Shown here: positions 1 through 9,097 of the stretch, in pieces
How positions within the stretch are numbered: position 1 is the stretch's first letter
Layout: each line of letters begins with the position of its first letter
Assembly (NCBI GenBank): GCA_016785955.1
Contig: JAEUWH010000088.1
Span: 1 to 57,840 of the forward strand
Source of the DNA: Pseudobdellovibrionaceae bacterium
GTDB lineage: Bacteria; Bdellovibrionota; Bdellovibrionia; Bdellovibrionales; Bdellovibrionaceae
Direction: 5' to 3'
DNA: 57,840 nucleotides
The notes under the pieces: generated by a model
Seen by the model: the letters and a program-made list of their open reading frames with translations, nothing else
Told to the model about the DNA's origin: nothing
Database searches by the model: none
Position numbers and translations under genes: made by a program

Positions 1-131
1 CTTCAAATCCTCCAGGATCTTCAAATCCTCCAGGATCTTCAAATCCTCCAGGATCTTCAAATCCTCCAGGATCTTCAAATCCTCCAGGATCTTCAAATCC
101 TCCAGGATCTTCAAATCCTCCAGGATCTTCA
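1..131 (+). repeat. 18-bp perfect tandem repeat, at least 7 copies, in frame
   Basis: The unit CTTCAAATCCTCCAGGAT recurs every 18 bases from the window edge (TCA codons at 3, 21, 39, 57, 75, 93, 111, 129). It encodes SNPPGS in the frame of the flanking gene. Copies are identical at the DNA level, so the array is recent or homogenised. Because 18 is a multiple of three, copy-number change would alter linker length without breaking the frame. Confidence 0.97.
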
Positions 132-824
132 AATCCCTGGGCCGCGCTAAACGTTTTTGGTTCTATCAAAAATATAAGTAACAAAGCTAAAGACCTGCTA
201 TTGACAGCAAGTCTTGGTCGCAATGACGGAATCTTTTTAACTTTAAACAAAGAGTATGCATACGATTGGAAAATATATTCAACATTGAATCCACAACACT
301 GTTTCGGCAGAAACTATCAGCTGCCTCTTCCAAACGACGTTGAGGCCATTGCGAGTGGCGACAATTTTAATTATGCTTTCCAGCCCTTCTTGGACACCAG
401 TGCCCCTGACGATGTTTTTTATTGTTATATGTTCACAGGTCGAGGCATCGTTGAAACGTCTGCCTGGGGATATAAACTGAACACTAAAACTACATATACA
501 ATGACAGCCTCAAGAGATAAAGAGGATGGAATACTGATTGAGATGGAGCCTCCCATTACAAGTGAACTCTCTGAATTGTTTGCCACTCCGGATATTCCTC
601 CTAATGTAGCAAGTGATAAAAACAATTGCCCTGCTACTGAAACAATTTTCTCGCCTCCCGCAGATATGCGCTATGTAAGAGTCTTAGATCATAATTTTAG
701 TGGCAAGCAACATTTGGACACAAAGGCTAGCTTTGAAATTGATCTCTGCTATTTTTTAGTTTCAAAAAAAACAAATAAAGTTATGGCCACCGCAACAGGC
801 TACAGAATACTTAAACCCGAGTAA
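1..824 (+). CDS. C-terminal part of an unrecognised protein with SNPPGS repeats
   Basis: The gene enters from the left edge; the reading frame starts at base 3 and stays open to a TAA at 822-824. The first ~43 codons read as seven perfect SNPPGS hexapeptides plus a partial eighth (SNP). About 225 residues of non-repetitive sequence follow, with several cysteines and no family I recognise. A TTG at 201 could be mistaken for the start, but the frame is open and repetitive upstream of it, so it is internal. The Ser/Asn/Pro/Gly linker suggests a secreted or surface protein with a flexible spacer before a globular C-terminal domain; that is inference, because the N-terminus lies outside the window. 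Confidence 0.75.
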   Translation, partial: SNPPGSSNPPGSSNPPGSSNPPGSSNPPGSSNPPGSSNPPGSSNPWAALNVFGSIKNISNKAKDLLLTASLGRNDGIFLTLNKEYAYDWKIYSTLNPQHCFGRNYQLPLPNDVEAIASGDNFNYAFQPFLDTSAPDDVFYCYMFTGRGIVETSAWGYKLNTKTTYTMTASRDKEDGILIEMEPPITSELSELFATPDIPPNVASDKNNCPATETIFSPPADMRYVRVLDHNFSGKQHLDTKASFEIDLCYFLVSKKTNKVMATATGYRILKPE

Positions 825-932
825 GCGACAAAGATTTGTAGAAATACACTCGCTAAAACTAAAAAATCAGAAGCACAGTTTTATTCGCGGCGGTATTGAA
901 AAACAACTTAAGTCGCGATACATAGTTGCAGT

Positions 933-1265
933 ATGCGCGAACTAAAAATTATAGACACTGTCGAAGGAACTGGAGTCGCCGTCGTTAAAGGCGCCCTCGT
1001 AATTTGCCACTATACAGGATTATTAGAAGATGAAACCGAATTTGATTCATCTTACAAACATGGACGCCCATTTCAATTTGTGGTTGGTGCCAAGCGTGTC
1101 ATCCAAGGATGGGATATTGGCCTCATGGGTATGAAAGAAGGCGGAAAACGAACTTTGCATGTCCCCGCTCATCTTGGATACGGCGAGCGCGAAAAGGGGC
1201 TCATCAAACCTCACTCTAATTTGATTTTTCATATAGAGCTAATTGAAGTCAGACCTCGGGACTAA
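933..1265 (+). CDS. FKBP-type peptidyl-prolyl cis-trans isomerase
   Basis: A 110-residue, single-domain FKBP12-like protein with no signal peptide, so probably cytoplasmic. The family's active-site pattern is visible: HYTG near residue 27, EFDSS with the Phe-Asp pair near 37-38, RVIQGWD with the pocket Trp near 60, LGYG near 90 and a final FHIEL strand. It catalyses cis-trans isomerisation of prolyl peptide bonds during folding. No Shine-Dalgarno is apparent before the ATG. A weak TTGAAA (896-901) lies upstream, with a GATACAT-like box about 10 bases before the start, which would fit a very short leader. It appears to be a single gene. Confidence 0.93.
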   Translation: MRELKIIDTVEGTGVAVVKGALVICHYTGLLEDETEFDSSYKHGRPFQFVVGAKRVIQGWDIGLMGMKEGGKRTLHVPAHLGYGEREKGLIKPHSNLIFHIELIEVRPRD

Positions 1266-1275
1266 CACGAAGTTC

Positions 1276-1325
1276 CCAACTCATCGTTGCACACGACGAT
1301 TTAAAGAATTTAACTTATGAGTTGG
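1276..1325. other. 9-bp inverted repeat in a convergent gap
   Basis: CCAACTCAT (1276-1284) is mirrored by ATGAGTTGG (1317-1325), between the stop of the FKBP gene and the stop of the convergent PAD-like gene. There is a 32-base spacer and no clear T-tract, so a terminator role is only a guess. Confidence 0.35.
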
Positions 1326-1384
1326 CCTAATTTAGAAAAAACTTTATGCGTACTCTCATCTGCCTACTACATAGTATTCACACG

Positions 1385-2767
1385 TTATTGTGGGGGCTGG
1401 CACGCCCAGCGCACTTCATTCGTGGCGCAATGCAGATTACCACCAAAAGAATCATAGGATTGAGTATCCGTAGGTACCGCTTTGATACTGATTGCCTCTA
1501 GCTGCTCAGCTATTTTAAACTCTAGTGCTTGTGACAAAACACTACCCGTCTCTATACTCATTCGAGGCTTTGAATAGAAATAGACAGTCCCTGCACTTAA
1601 GCCATTGATCGGATTGAACGAGACCAATTGTTTATTCCATCGCAAAAGCTCACCAGCAGATGCCGGCAACTTGACTACTTTTGGTGTACACGCTGACGAA
1701 TTGCCGCGCGCCTTCTTAATCCATGCGATCAATGTGCGATTCATCATTTCTATATCGTCTTCTTGTGCTGTAAAAAGATCGTAGAACGACGGGTGTAATG
1801 AAACCGATGCCTTTTTTAAAAACGTAAGCAACAGTTTAGGTGATGCCTGCAAAATCGTAAACGAACACTCAGACGCTGAGGGTGCATCGTTCGGTACAAC
1901 ATTAAATATTTCATCGATATGACCAAAATGTGCCGGTAAATTTAACTCAAGAACTGTTTGAAATTGATTAAAATAATTCAGTATGCCTCTGGACGCCCCA
2001 TCCGAGTTAGAACGACCCACCACCAATAGATCGAAAGGCAATGGCAGGAAATTTCCGCCCATTGAATAAGTTTCTGATGTCGTATTATTTTCCTTCTCAC
2101 TCCAAATCGCATCAAACTCAGCGCGTAGTTCAGCTGGGGTACCATACGCATCTAGAGTTTTCTCGGCCTTATGAACTAACGATTGAAAATCTGTTTTCGA
2201 TATATAGGAATGTTGCGAAGGTGAAAACTGACATACTTTCGAAATGTACTTAAACAGTGTTGTGTTCGAAGAATCCAATTGTGAATTTATATAGGGCATA
2301 TGAATAAACGTCGGCACTCCAGATTCAGAACCGAACACACCCAAATCTCTAGCAAACGTTGGCGCATCACTGCTGCTGATTTTATTCTTACGTTTTGCCG
2401 GAATAAGGTTTACGTTACCTCCTAATGCCATCACTTGATCAACAAACTGTTCTGTCATCCCCCCATCGTCAACAACAAGATTGATTTTCACATCGGGAGT
2501 TTCCCTCACGATCGACTTTACACTATTTAGACATCCATCCCTGTAGGCTCGACATCCGATAAAAACACCTGCTAGCGGCAATGAACTGGGCATAAGTTTA
2601 ATTCCCGATGAATTCCCTCCACACGAAGGCAGCTGGAACCGTTCCAAATCTTTTTTTGAGACACAATCAATAGATCTATTCAGCCAACACGAGAATCCAT
2701 CAGGTTCACACTCAATTCCATACAGTGCCAGTTTTTGCGCCAAAGGTGTCGCATTTTTAGCATGCAA
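1385..2767 (-). CDS. Protein-arginine deiminase (PAD) homologue
   Basis: A 460-residue protein whose C-terminal ~380 residues carry the signatures of the PAD catalytic domain (PF03068, peptidyl-arginine to citrulline). Visible candidates for the catalytic tetrad are Asp141 in FARDLGVF (cf. WMQDEME of human PAD4), His283 and Asp285 in FGHIDEIFNVVP (cf. GHVDEF), and Cys447 in GGNLHCATN (cf. VHCGTNVRR). FTILQASPKLLL also matches the PAD segment LLLASPRS. The paired Arg that bind substrate in PAD4 (after the first Asp motif) are not obvious here. The N-terminal ~60 residues are Cys-rich (C20, C27, C35, C49), suggesting an exported, disulfide-bearing protein, yet no signal peptide is seen. The start used is a TTG; the frame is open only 16 codons further up without an ATG, so the true N-terminus is uncertain. 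It lies 151 bp downstream of eno and is probably transcribed separately. Confidence 0.83.
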   Translation of the reverse strand: MHAKNATPLAQKLALYGIECEPDGFSCWLNRSIDCVSKKDLERFQLPSCGGNSSGIKLMPSSLPLAGVFIGCRAYRDGCLNSVKSIVRETPDVKINLVVDDGGMTEQFVDQVMALGGNVNLIPAKRKNKISSSDAPTFARDLGVFGSESGVPTFIHMPYINSQLDSSNTTLFKYISKVCQFSPSQHSYISKTDFQSLVHKAEKTLDAYGTPAELRAEFDAIWSEKENNTTSETYSMGGNFLPLPFDLLVVGRSNSDGASRGILNYFNQFQTVLELNLPAHFGHIDEIFNVVPNDAPSASECSFTILQASPKLLLTFLKKASVSLHPSFYDLFTAQEDDIEMMNRTLIAWIKKARGNSSACTPKVVKLPASAGELLRWNKQLVSFNPINGLSAGTVYFYSKPRMSIETGSVLSQALEFKIAEQLEAISIKAVPTDTQSYDSFGGNLHCATNEVRWACQPPQ

Positions 2768-2918
2768 ATGTATGCAGGTAACCCCATCTTCTTTTTTGTT
2801 CTTACCAACCTCTATCTAGGTCGATTTAGTCAGAAGCATCCAGTGACCTTTTCTATCGTCCGATAATTGAGAAGGAGTGCTCGGCCAAAGATAGTTCACC
2901 CCTTATTACCGTTTTGGA

Positions 2919-4202
<1,284 letters not shown>

Positions 4203-5180
4203 TTAATTTTTCTTTTGTACTTTTCTTAAGGCTTCCATACTTTCTAGTATGGTGACGGGATACTGGGACTTTACGTGATCCCAGTCAATTCTACGCATGA
4301 TTTCTTTGATGCCAGAATTCATTTTTATTTGTCCAGTTAACATCGTAATCAATTGCTGTGCTCGCACCATGTAATCGTGCAAACGGGCCAAGTTTTGACT
4401 GATTTGATTCAAATCCAAATCATTGTTAACGATAATTTTTAATTGAATATCTTCAATCTCGGTCGAAAGGCCCGAGTGGTTCGAATTTTTACTGAGTTCC
4501 TTCTGAGCATTCAGCAACTGTAAATTCTTTTGCATAAGCTCACGATTTTTTTCTTCTAGATTTTTTTGATTGGTCTGAAGCTCTTCAATGATATTTTGCA
4601 AAAACAACGGGCTTAAATGAGAGGATGCTTTTTCGTCTTTAACCAACGATTCGCTTTCGTTTGGCCAGTTTATCTTGACGTGAATGTGCTGCCATGAACA
4701 TTGCCCTAGTGATTTACCCGTGTATAAAGGCAATGCTTCAAACGCGGACATTAAATATTTTGCCACCAATGGGTACTGCTCGGCCATCAAAGGCAAATCA
4801 AATGCAATCGAATGCTGCAAGCGTATTAAATTTTCTACCGGCGGCTCGGGCGAAATAAAGTAAGAAATAAATCGGTCCGGCTGCGTGAACACTTCACGAG
4901 GATGAGAAATCATTTTCAAAACGCTGTCCAAAACACCCCAGGCATGAAGATTGGGTGTCTGATGACCCACATCCTGTACCAAATCGTGAACACGATCCTT
5001 AATCGGCTGATTGACGATTTTCGATATCAAAAACTCGAGATCAGGCGCCGATATCCAGGCCGAAGGATCCTGCAATAATTCGATAGGAAAATCGGCGGAA
5101 TCGTACACGAACGACAAATCCTCGTGTTTACTTTCAAGGTATTTAATAAATGCATTTGAAATTTTACAGCTAAATAACAC
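4203..5180 (-). CDS. Unknown protein: N-terminal sensor-like domain plus coiled coil
   Basis: A 325-residue soluble protein. Residues ~5-170 look like a compact alpha/beta domain with FVYDSADFPIELLQDPSAWI, a layout I associate loosely with N-terminal sensor regions of some delta-proteobacterial histidine kinases or with V4R/haem-NO-binding-like folds; this is a weak impression. Residues ~185-235 form a Glu/Gln/Asn/Lys-rich coiled coil (QTNQKNLEEKNRELMQKN). The C-terminal ~80 residues are helical and hydrophilic, reminiscent of a dimerisation segment, but no H-box or ATPase domain is present. It sits between cpaF and eno (gaps 72 and 12 bp). No function is assigned. Confidence 0.7.
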   Translation of the reverse strand: MLFSCKISNAFIKYLESKHEDLSFVYDSADFPIELLQDPSAWISAPDLEFLISKIVNQPIKDRVHDLVQDVGHQTPNLHAWGVLDSVLKMISHPREVFTQPDRFISYFISPEPPVENLIRLQHSIAFDLPLMAEQYPLVAKYLMSAFEALPLYTGKSLGQCSWQHIHVKINWPNESESLVKDEKASSHLSPLFLQNIIEELQTNQKNLEEKNRELMQKNLQLLNAQKELSKNSNHSGLSTEIEDIQLKIIVNNDLDLNQISQNLARLHDYMVRAQQLITMLTGQIKMNSGIKEIMRRIDWDHVKSQYPVTILESMEALRKVQKKN

Positions 5181-5252
5181 ACGGGTATTTAATCTGCGCC
5201 AGGGGGCTAAGTCTATAGGATTTCTTCAAGAGGCAGAATCTTAACGCAAGAC

Positions 5253-6362
5253 TTAGGATGCTTGTTTTGAGGGCACAAATAGCTCTTTATCAAACAGCAA
5301 ATTGTTATCGATAATTTCACCATAAAATGACGGCTTATTCTGAGTCGGTTCAAGAACACCCTCAAGCTTTTCACCTTTTTTAACGAGTCGCGGAATTTTG
5401 AATATTGGCGTCACATTGTACGAACCATCTGGCAGAAAACCAAGCACTTGGCTGATCTCGGTCACACGACGAGAACCATCGGCCAGGCGATTGACCTGAA
5501 TGATGATATCCACAGCCGAGGCGACCTGCGAGCGCAATGCTTTCTCGCTAATTTGAGCATCTCCGCTCTGCGCCAGCGCCTCGAGGCGAATAATTGCATC
5601 ATCCGGCGAGTTCGCATGCACAGTTCCCATGCAACCTTTATGACCAGTATTCATTGCATTTATCAATTCAATTGCCTCGCTGGCTCGCACCTCGCCCACG
5701 ATGATACGATCGGGTCGCAATCGCAAAGATGATTTTAACAAGTCTTTCATCGAAACTTCACCCTTACCCTGAGCGTCGGCCTGGCGAGTTTCAAAAAATA
5801 CGACATGCTCATAGGTGATTTTCAATTCATTAGAGTCTTCAATACAAATGATTCGTTGTCCGGGAGGAATATGTCCACACAACAACGTCAGCAATGTTGT
5901 TTTCCCAGAGCCGGTTCCCCCGCTGACAATAATATTTTTTCCCAGACGCATACAAATCGCTAAAAACAAGGCCCCTTTGGGTGATAACGCCAATTTGACG
6001 TAGTCGTTCCACGAGATTTTTGCTTGAGTGAATTTTCGAATGCTCACAATCGTGCCTTTTAAAGAGCACGGTTTGATAACAGCCGCAATACGCGAACCAT
6101 TTTTTAAACGAGCATCTAACCGCGGGTTTTCTTCATTGATGCGACGACCAACACTTTGAGCAATAGAATTGACGGCCGCAAGCAAGACATCGTCATCCTG
6201 AAAACGCGCCGGCACCCTTTCCAGCTTTCCCTTTTTCTCGACAAAGATTTCATCCGGCCCGTTAATTAAAATTTCCGATACTTGCGGATCTTCCATAAAC
6301 GGCCATATGACAGCCATATTTTGTTTAATTGCATCATCGAAAACACTACTGATGGTGGTCAC
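5253..6362 (-). CDS. cpaF: CpaF/TadA-type secretion ATPase
   Basis: A 369-residue member of the type II/IV secretion-system ATPases (PF00437), CpaF subgroup, which power Flp/Tad pili. The N-terminal domain has SEILINGPDEIFVEKKGKLE; Walker A is GGTGSGKTT (residues 148-156); the Asp box and Walker B region is RLRPDRIIVGEVRASEA; the His box is GTVHANSPDDAIIRLEAL. It lacks the N-terminal extension of ~450-residue CpaF proteins and has a ~55-residue polar tail. The gene starts 9 bases after the cupredoxin-like gene. No other tad/cpa genes (rcpA, tadB, tadC, flp) are nearby, so it is an orphan that either serves a pilus encoded elsewhere or has another role. Confidence 0.93.
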   Translation of the reverse strand: MTTISSVFDDAIKQNMAVIWPFMEDPQVSEILINGPDEIFVEKKGKLERVPARFQDDDVLLAAVNSIAQSVGRRINEENPRLDARLKNGSRIAAVIKPCSLKGTIVSIRKFTQAKISWNDYVKLALSPKGALFLAICMRLGKNIIVSGGTGSGKTTLLTLLCGHIPPGQRIICIEDSNELKITYEHVVFFETRQADAQGKGEVSMKDLLKSSLRLRPDRIIVGEVRASEAIELINAMNTGHKGCMGTVHANSPDDAIIRLEALAQSGDAQISEKALRSQVASAVDIIIQVNRLADGSRRVTEISQVLGFLPDGSYNVTPIFKIPRLVKKGEKLEGVLEPTQNKPSFYGEIIDNNLLFDKELFVPSKQAS

Positions 6363-6371
6363 AAAACATCC

Positions 6372-6869
6372 TTATTTTGAACTGGTGGCTAATCCCCGTT
6401 CCGAGTTAATAATAACCACTTTTCCTTTAAGCTCTGTTTCTGGACAGTGAAAACTGAAAATTCCATCCTGTTTTGGCTGCACCTGAAAAACTTTTGGTTT
6501 ACCAAACACGGTGTTATGATTTTCAGAAAACGCGTCAAACTTGAAACTGACATTTTTATTTTTTTCGTCCACGTTCACAACATGAAATCTGTACACCTGA
6601 TTTTTTCTCAACGTGATTGTTTCTGGTACAAAACCTTTTTCCGTATTCAAAATAACGATGTCCTGAATGGCCCCCGATGGTTCAAACAAAGATTCAAACA
6701 CACTGGGTTCCGTATTTTGTAATTTGCTGGATTGATCAACATCCTTCACCTCGGTGAATTCCAACTGTCGTCGAGACATGTCAATCTCCCAAGCTTTAAT
6801 ATGCATGGTGCTAAAAAAAACTAAAGCACTAGTGCAAAGCCGAACGATCCTGATACTCGCAGAACTCAC
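6372..6869 (-). CDS. Secreted cupredoxin-like domain protein
   Basis: About 165 residues. The N-terminus (IRIVRLCTSALVFFSTMHIKA) is an export signal. The C-terminal ~90 residues read as a cupredoxin-type beta sandwich (PF13473-like): DIVILNTEKGFVPETITLRK, then VYRFHVVNVDEKNKNVSFKF, and at the end FSFHCPETELKGKVVI with the Cys expected at the copper loop. A full Cu-ligand set (His-Cys-His-Met) is not evident; His and Cys are present in FSFHCPE. I chose the GTG at 6867-6869 because GGAGG (6876-6880) sits 6 bases upstream; the TTG two codons earlier abuts that GGAGG and cannot use it. The gene overlaps the 92-residue upstream gene by ~41 bases. Function is probably electron transfer or envelope binding; this is tentative. 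Confidence 0.75.
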   Translation of the reverse strand: MSSASIRIVRLCTSALVFFSTMHIKAWEIDMSRRQLEFTEVKDVDQSSKLQNTEPSVFESLFEPSGAIQDIVILNTEKGFVPETITLRKNQVYRFHVVNVDEKNKNVSFKFDAFSENHNTVFGKPKVFQVQPKQDGIFSFHCPETELKGKVVIINSERGLATSSK

Positions 6870-7107
6870 GAGCAACCTCCATAGCTAAGTACTGTAACGT
6901 CTTGGTATTCATTTTTCCCATCTCTTGCAGCAAAATCGAAAAATCATCCGAGCAAGAGTTCACTTTTCTAAAGCTGTCATAGACTTCATCCATATGATTT
7001 CCAAGTTCGCTATTCATTTTTTGCCAGTCTGCTTGCAAAGCCGGATCAATAGCGCCCAGTGTATAAAGTGCATCGAAAACGTTTTGTAGATTTCCTTGTA
7101 AAAACAT
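6829..7107 (-). CDS. Small hypothetical cytoplasmic protein
   Basis: A 92-residue acidic, helical protein (QNVFDALYTLGAIDPALQAD; EMGKMNTKTLQYLAMEVARE). There is no signal peptide or membrane segment. It starts at an ATG preceded by AAAGGAG about 14 bases up and a G-run closer in. It is the first gene of the run leading to cpaF and overlaps the cupredoxin-like gene, so translational coupling is likely. I do not recognise the family. Confidence 0.65.
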   Translation of the reverse strand: MFLQGNLQNVFDALYTLGAIDPALQADWQKMNSELGNHMDEVYDSFRKVNSCSDDFSILLQEMGKMNTKTLQYLAMEVAREFCEYQDRSALH

Positions 7108-7273
7108 ATGTACCCCCGAACTCCTTTCAAAGGATTTGTGATTTTTAGAAATTGCCGCCTGAATCCTTCAGTCCCAATTTCCACTTGATGACTCATCGGA
7201 CGTTCCAAAAAAAACTTGAGTCAAAATGAGACTGAATTTTTACGTCAGTCGATGGTCCAGGCCGAAGCCCCAC

Positions 7274-7918
7274 CTAGGGTGCAGATTCGCTTGCATTTGA
7301 CTCGGTCGCCGCCGGTTTTTCTTCTGTAGAAGACGGCGGAGGAGGCGGGTTCTTTAATTTTTCTTCAAAATCTGTTAGCACTTTTTTAGCAATCTCGCTG
7401 GGTGAAACGCTTTCTTGCATCAGTCTAAGCGTTCGGTCTTTTTGTGCATCTTTGGTAAGCTCAACGTTCCGATCCGCAATTTTTTTAATCAGCTTATATT
7501 CAAAACTGTCTTTTTTAATTAGCGGCTTGAATTCCGAAATTACATTTTCTAAAAAAATAGCGTACGTCACCTGAACTTCTTTTTTAAAATTTTTTGTATT
7601 GGTTAATGCGTTCAACGCTTCCGCAACCAGCTCATCAAATACTTTCTCGGTCTCATCTTCCTGCTCCATCACCGTACGCAGAGGTGCGGAAATTTTTTCA
7701 ATCATATCGTCCGCATTAGGACGGCTGAATATCGCCTGAATACCTTCTTTGATTGGTACAATCTTGCCCGAGTAGGCGGCTTTGGATTCCTGCAACTTGT
7801 TTTTTACAAGCGCATTCATTTGATCCAAATCTTTGAGGGTCAGTTGGTTGTATGTATACAAAAGTCCAGCTTGAACCTGGCTTGCTAATATTATGGTTAC
7901 AAATAAAAATCTAATCAT
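7274..7918 (-). CDS. Secreted hypothetical protein with Pro-rich tail
   Basis: About 214 residues. From ATG 7918 it begins with a clear signal peptide (MIRFLFVTIILASQVQA). A TTG four codons earlier is possible, but the ATG gives the canonical short n-region. The mature part is a Lys/Glu-rich helical domain (LTKDAQKDRTLRLMQES). The last ~35 residues are a low-complexity NPPPPPSSTEEKP-type tail, typical of flexible periplasmic or outer-membrane tethers. It has no recognised domain. It is upstream of, but 167 bp away from, the 92-residue gene on the same strand. Confidence 0.72.
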   Translation of the reverse strand: MIRFLFVTIILASQVQAGLLYTYNQLTLKDLDQMNALVKNKLQESKAAYSGKIVPIKEGIQAIFSRPNADDMIEKISAPLRTVMEQEDETEKVFDELVAEALNALTNTKNFKKEVQVTYAIFLENVISEFKPLIKKDSFEYKLIKKIADRNVELTKDAQKDRTLRLMQESVSPSEIAKKVLTDFEEKLKNPPPPPSSTEEKPAATESNASESAP

Positions 7919-8086
7919 CTGGCTACCCAAGTTTAGTGTTATAAATTTTTATCGGTAAAACTTAGTAAAAATTAAGTGTAAAATAAGCACACTACTGTTA
8001 CAGAAAATACTCGTTAGACTCTATGAAATGACAGAAAAAGTGCCATATTAGAACCGGATTGTATGGTAAACTGATCTTCAAGGACC

Positions 8087-8115
8087 TTGGACTGGCTTAA
8101 TTTTGTCGCGATGAT
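8087..8115 (+). promoter_or_regulatory. Candidate sigma-70 promoter for the DsbA-like gene
   Basis: TTGGAC at 8087-8092 and GATGAT at 8110-8115 are separated by 17 bases, upstream of the thiol-oxidoreductase lipoprotein gene. It was identified by eye only. Confidence 0.35.
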
Positions 8116-8195
8116 TCAACCCTTTTTGTTTCCTAATTAATCTGAAAAATGCAAAACTAATTTGAATGAAAAGTTCATTTAAATTGGAGGAAAAT

Positions 8196-8984
8196 TTGAA
8201 AATTAACTTAAATAAAACAATGAAACTTGTTTTGCTTGGCAGCGCGTTCGCACTTGTTCAATGTGCTCCCTCGGCTAAACAACTTAAAGAGGCCGTAGAA
8301 AAAGATCCGTCGATCGTGTTTGTCGCGATTGAAAAAGATCCCGAGAAATTTATTGAAGTCGTAAACAAAGCGGCGCAAGAAGCGCAGAAAAAGCAGCAAG
8401 AGAAAATGGCGGACGACGAGAAAAAACAAAGGGAAACAGAGTACGCCAATCCTCTTAAGCCTGAAATCGATGAATCCCGCGTGATTTTCGGCAAAAAAGA
8501 TGCTCCAGTCACTATCGTTGAATATTCAGATTTCGAGTGCCCATACTGCTCTCGCGGTTATCAAGTCATCAAACAAGTCAAAGCAGAATACGGCGACAAG
8601 GTCCGCGTTCTTTTCAAACATCTTCCTTTGGATTTCCACCCAATGGCAGAACCAGCGGCTCGTTACTATGAAGCCATTGCAATGCAAGATCATGGCAAAG
8701 CTGAAAAATTTCATGACAAAGTTTTTGAAAACCAAGGTGAGTTGAAATCTGGCAAAGAAAATTTCTTGAAAAAAGCAGCTAAAGACGTTGGTGCAAACAT
8801 GGCGACTTTAGAAAAAGATCTTAAAAACGAAAAGGTCTCTGCTCGCATCCAAAAAGATATGGAAGAGGCACAAAGTTTTGGTATTCGTGGTACTCCTGGA
8901 TTTATCGTTAACGGTATTTCACTCCGAGGCGCGCTGCCATTCAGCGAATTCAAAGAAGTTATCGACAAACATTTGAAAAAATAG
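8196..8984 (+). CDS. DsbA-like thiol-disulfide oxidoreductase lipoprotein
   Basis: About 263 residues. The TTG at 8196 is the likely start: GGAGG (8186-8190) lies 5 bases upstream, and from it the protein has a lipoprotein signal (KLVLLGSAFALVQC, lipobox LVQC with Cys23). A Lys/Glu/Gln-rich helical spacer (~60 residues) leads to a thioredoxin-fold domain (Thioredoxin_4/DsbA) with redox motif C115-P-Y-C118 in SDFECPYCSRG and the cis-Pro loop in GIRGTPGFIVNG. It is probably lipid-anchored in the envelope, where it makes or isomerises disulfides. An ATG 8 codons further in (MKLVLLG) is a less well-placed alternative. A hairpin terminator follows. Confidence 0.9.
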   Translation: MKINLNKTMKLVLLGSAFALVQCAPSAKQLKEAVEKDPSIVFVAIEKDPEKFIEVVNKAAQEAQKKQQEKMADDEKKQRETEYANPLKPEIDESRVIFGKKDAPVTIVEYSDFECPYCSRGYQVIKQVKAEYGDKVRVLFKHLPLDFHPMAEPAARYYEAIAMQDHGKAEKFHDKVFENQGELKSGKENFLKKAAKDVGANMATLEKDLKNEKVSARIQKDMEEAQSFGIRGTPGFIVNGISLRGALPFSEFKEVIDKHLKK

Positions 8985-9008
8985 TTCCCGTCGTACAGAT
9001 TTATGTTT

Positions 9009-9041
9009 AAAAACCCGCAATGAAAATTGCGGTTTTTTTTT
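9009..9041 (+). terminator. Rho-independent terminator after the DsbA-like gene
   Basis: ACCCGCAAT is followed by a short GAAA-type loop, then ATTGCGGT and a run of T (9033-9041). The stem is interrupted by a single bulged C. Confidence 0.85.
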
Positions 9042-9071
9042 ACTCAGCATCTAACTTACTCAGCATCTAAC
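9040..9071. repeat. 16-bp perfect tandem duplication
   Basis: TTACTCAGCATCTAAC occurs twice back to back, starting in the terminator T-tract and ending before the stop of the convergent outer-membrane protein gene. It is probably a simple slippage duplication. Confidence 0.9.
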
Positions 9072-9097
9072 ATCGGACAAATAACATCTGACAAATA

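Noticed and set aside
1-131. Possible CRISPR array or satellite DNA
   Set aside because: Units are contiguous with no spacers, are 18 bp and keep an open reading frame encoding SNPPGS, so it is a protein-coding repeat.
5253-6362. Type IV conjugation VirB11 ATPase indicating a mobile element
   Set aside because: Motifs and N-terminal region fit CpaF/TadA, and no conjugation, integrase or plasmid genes are nearby.
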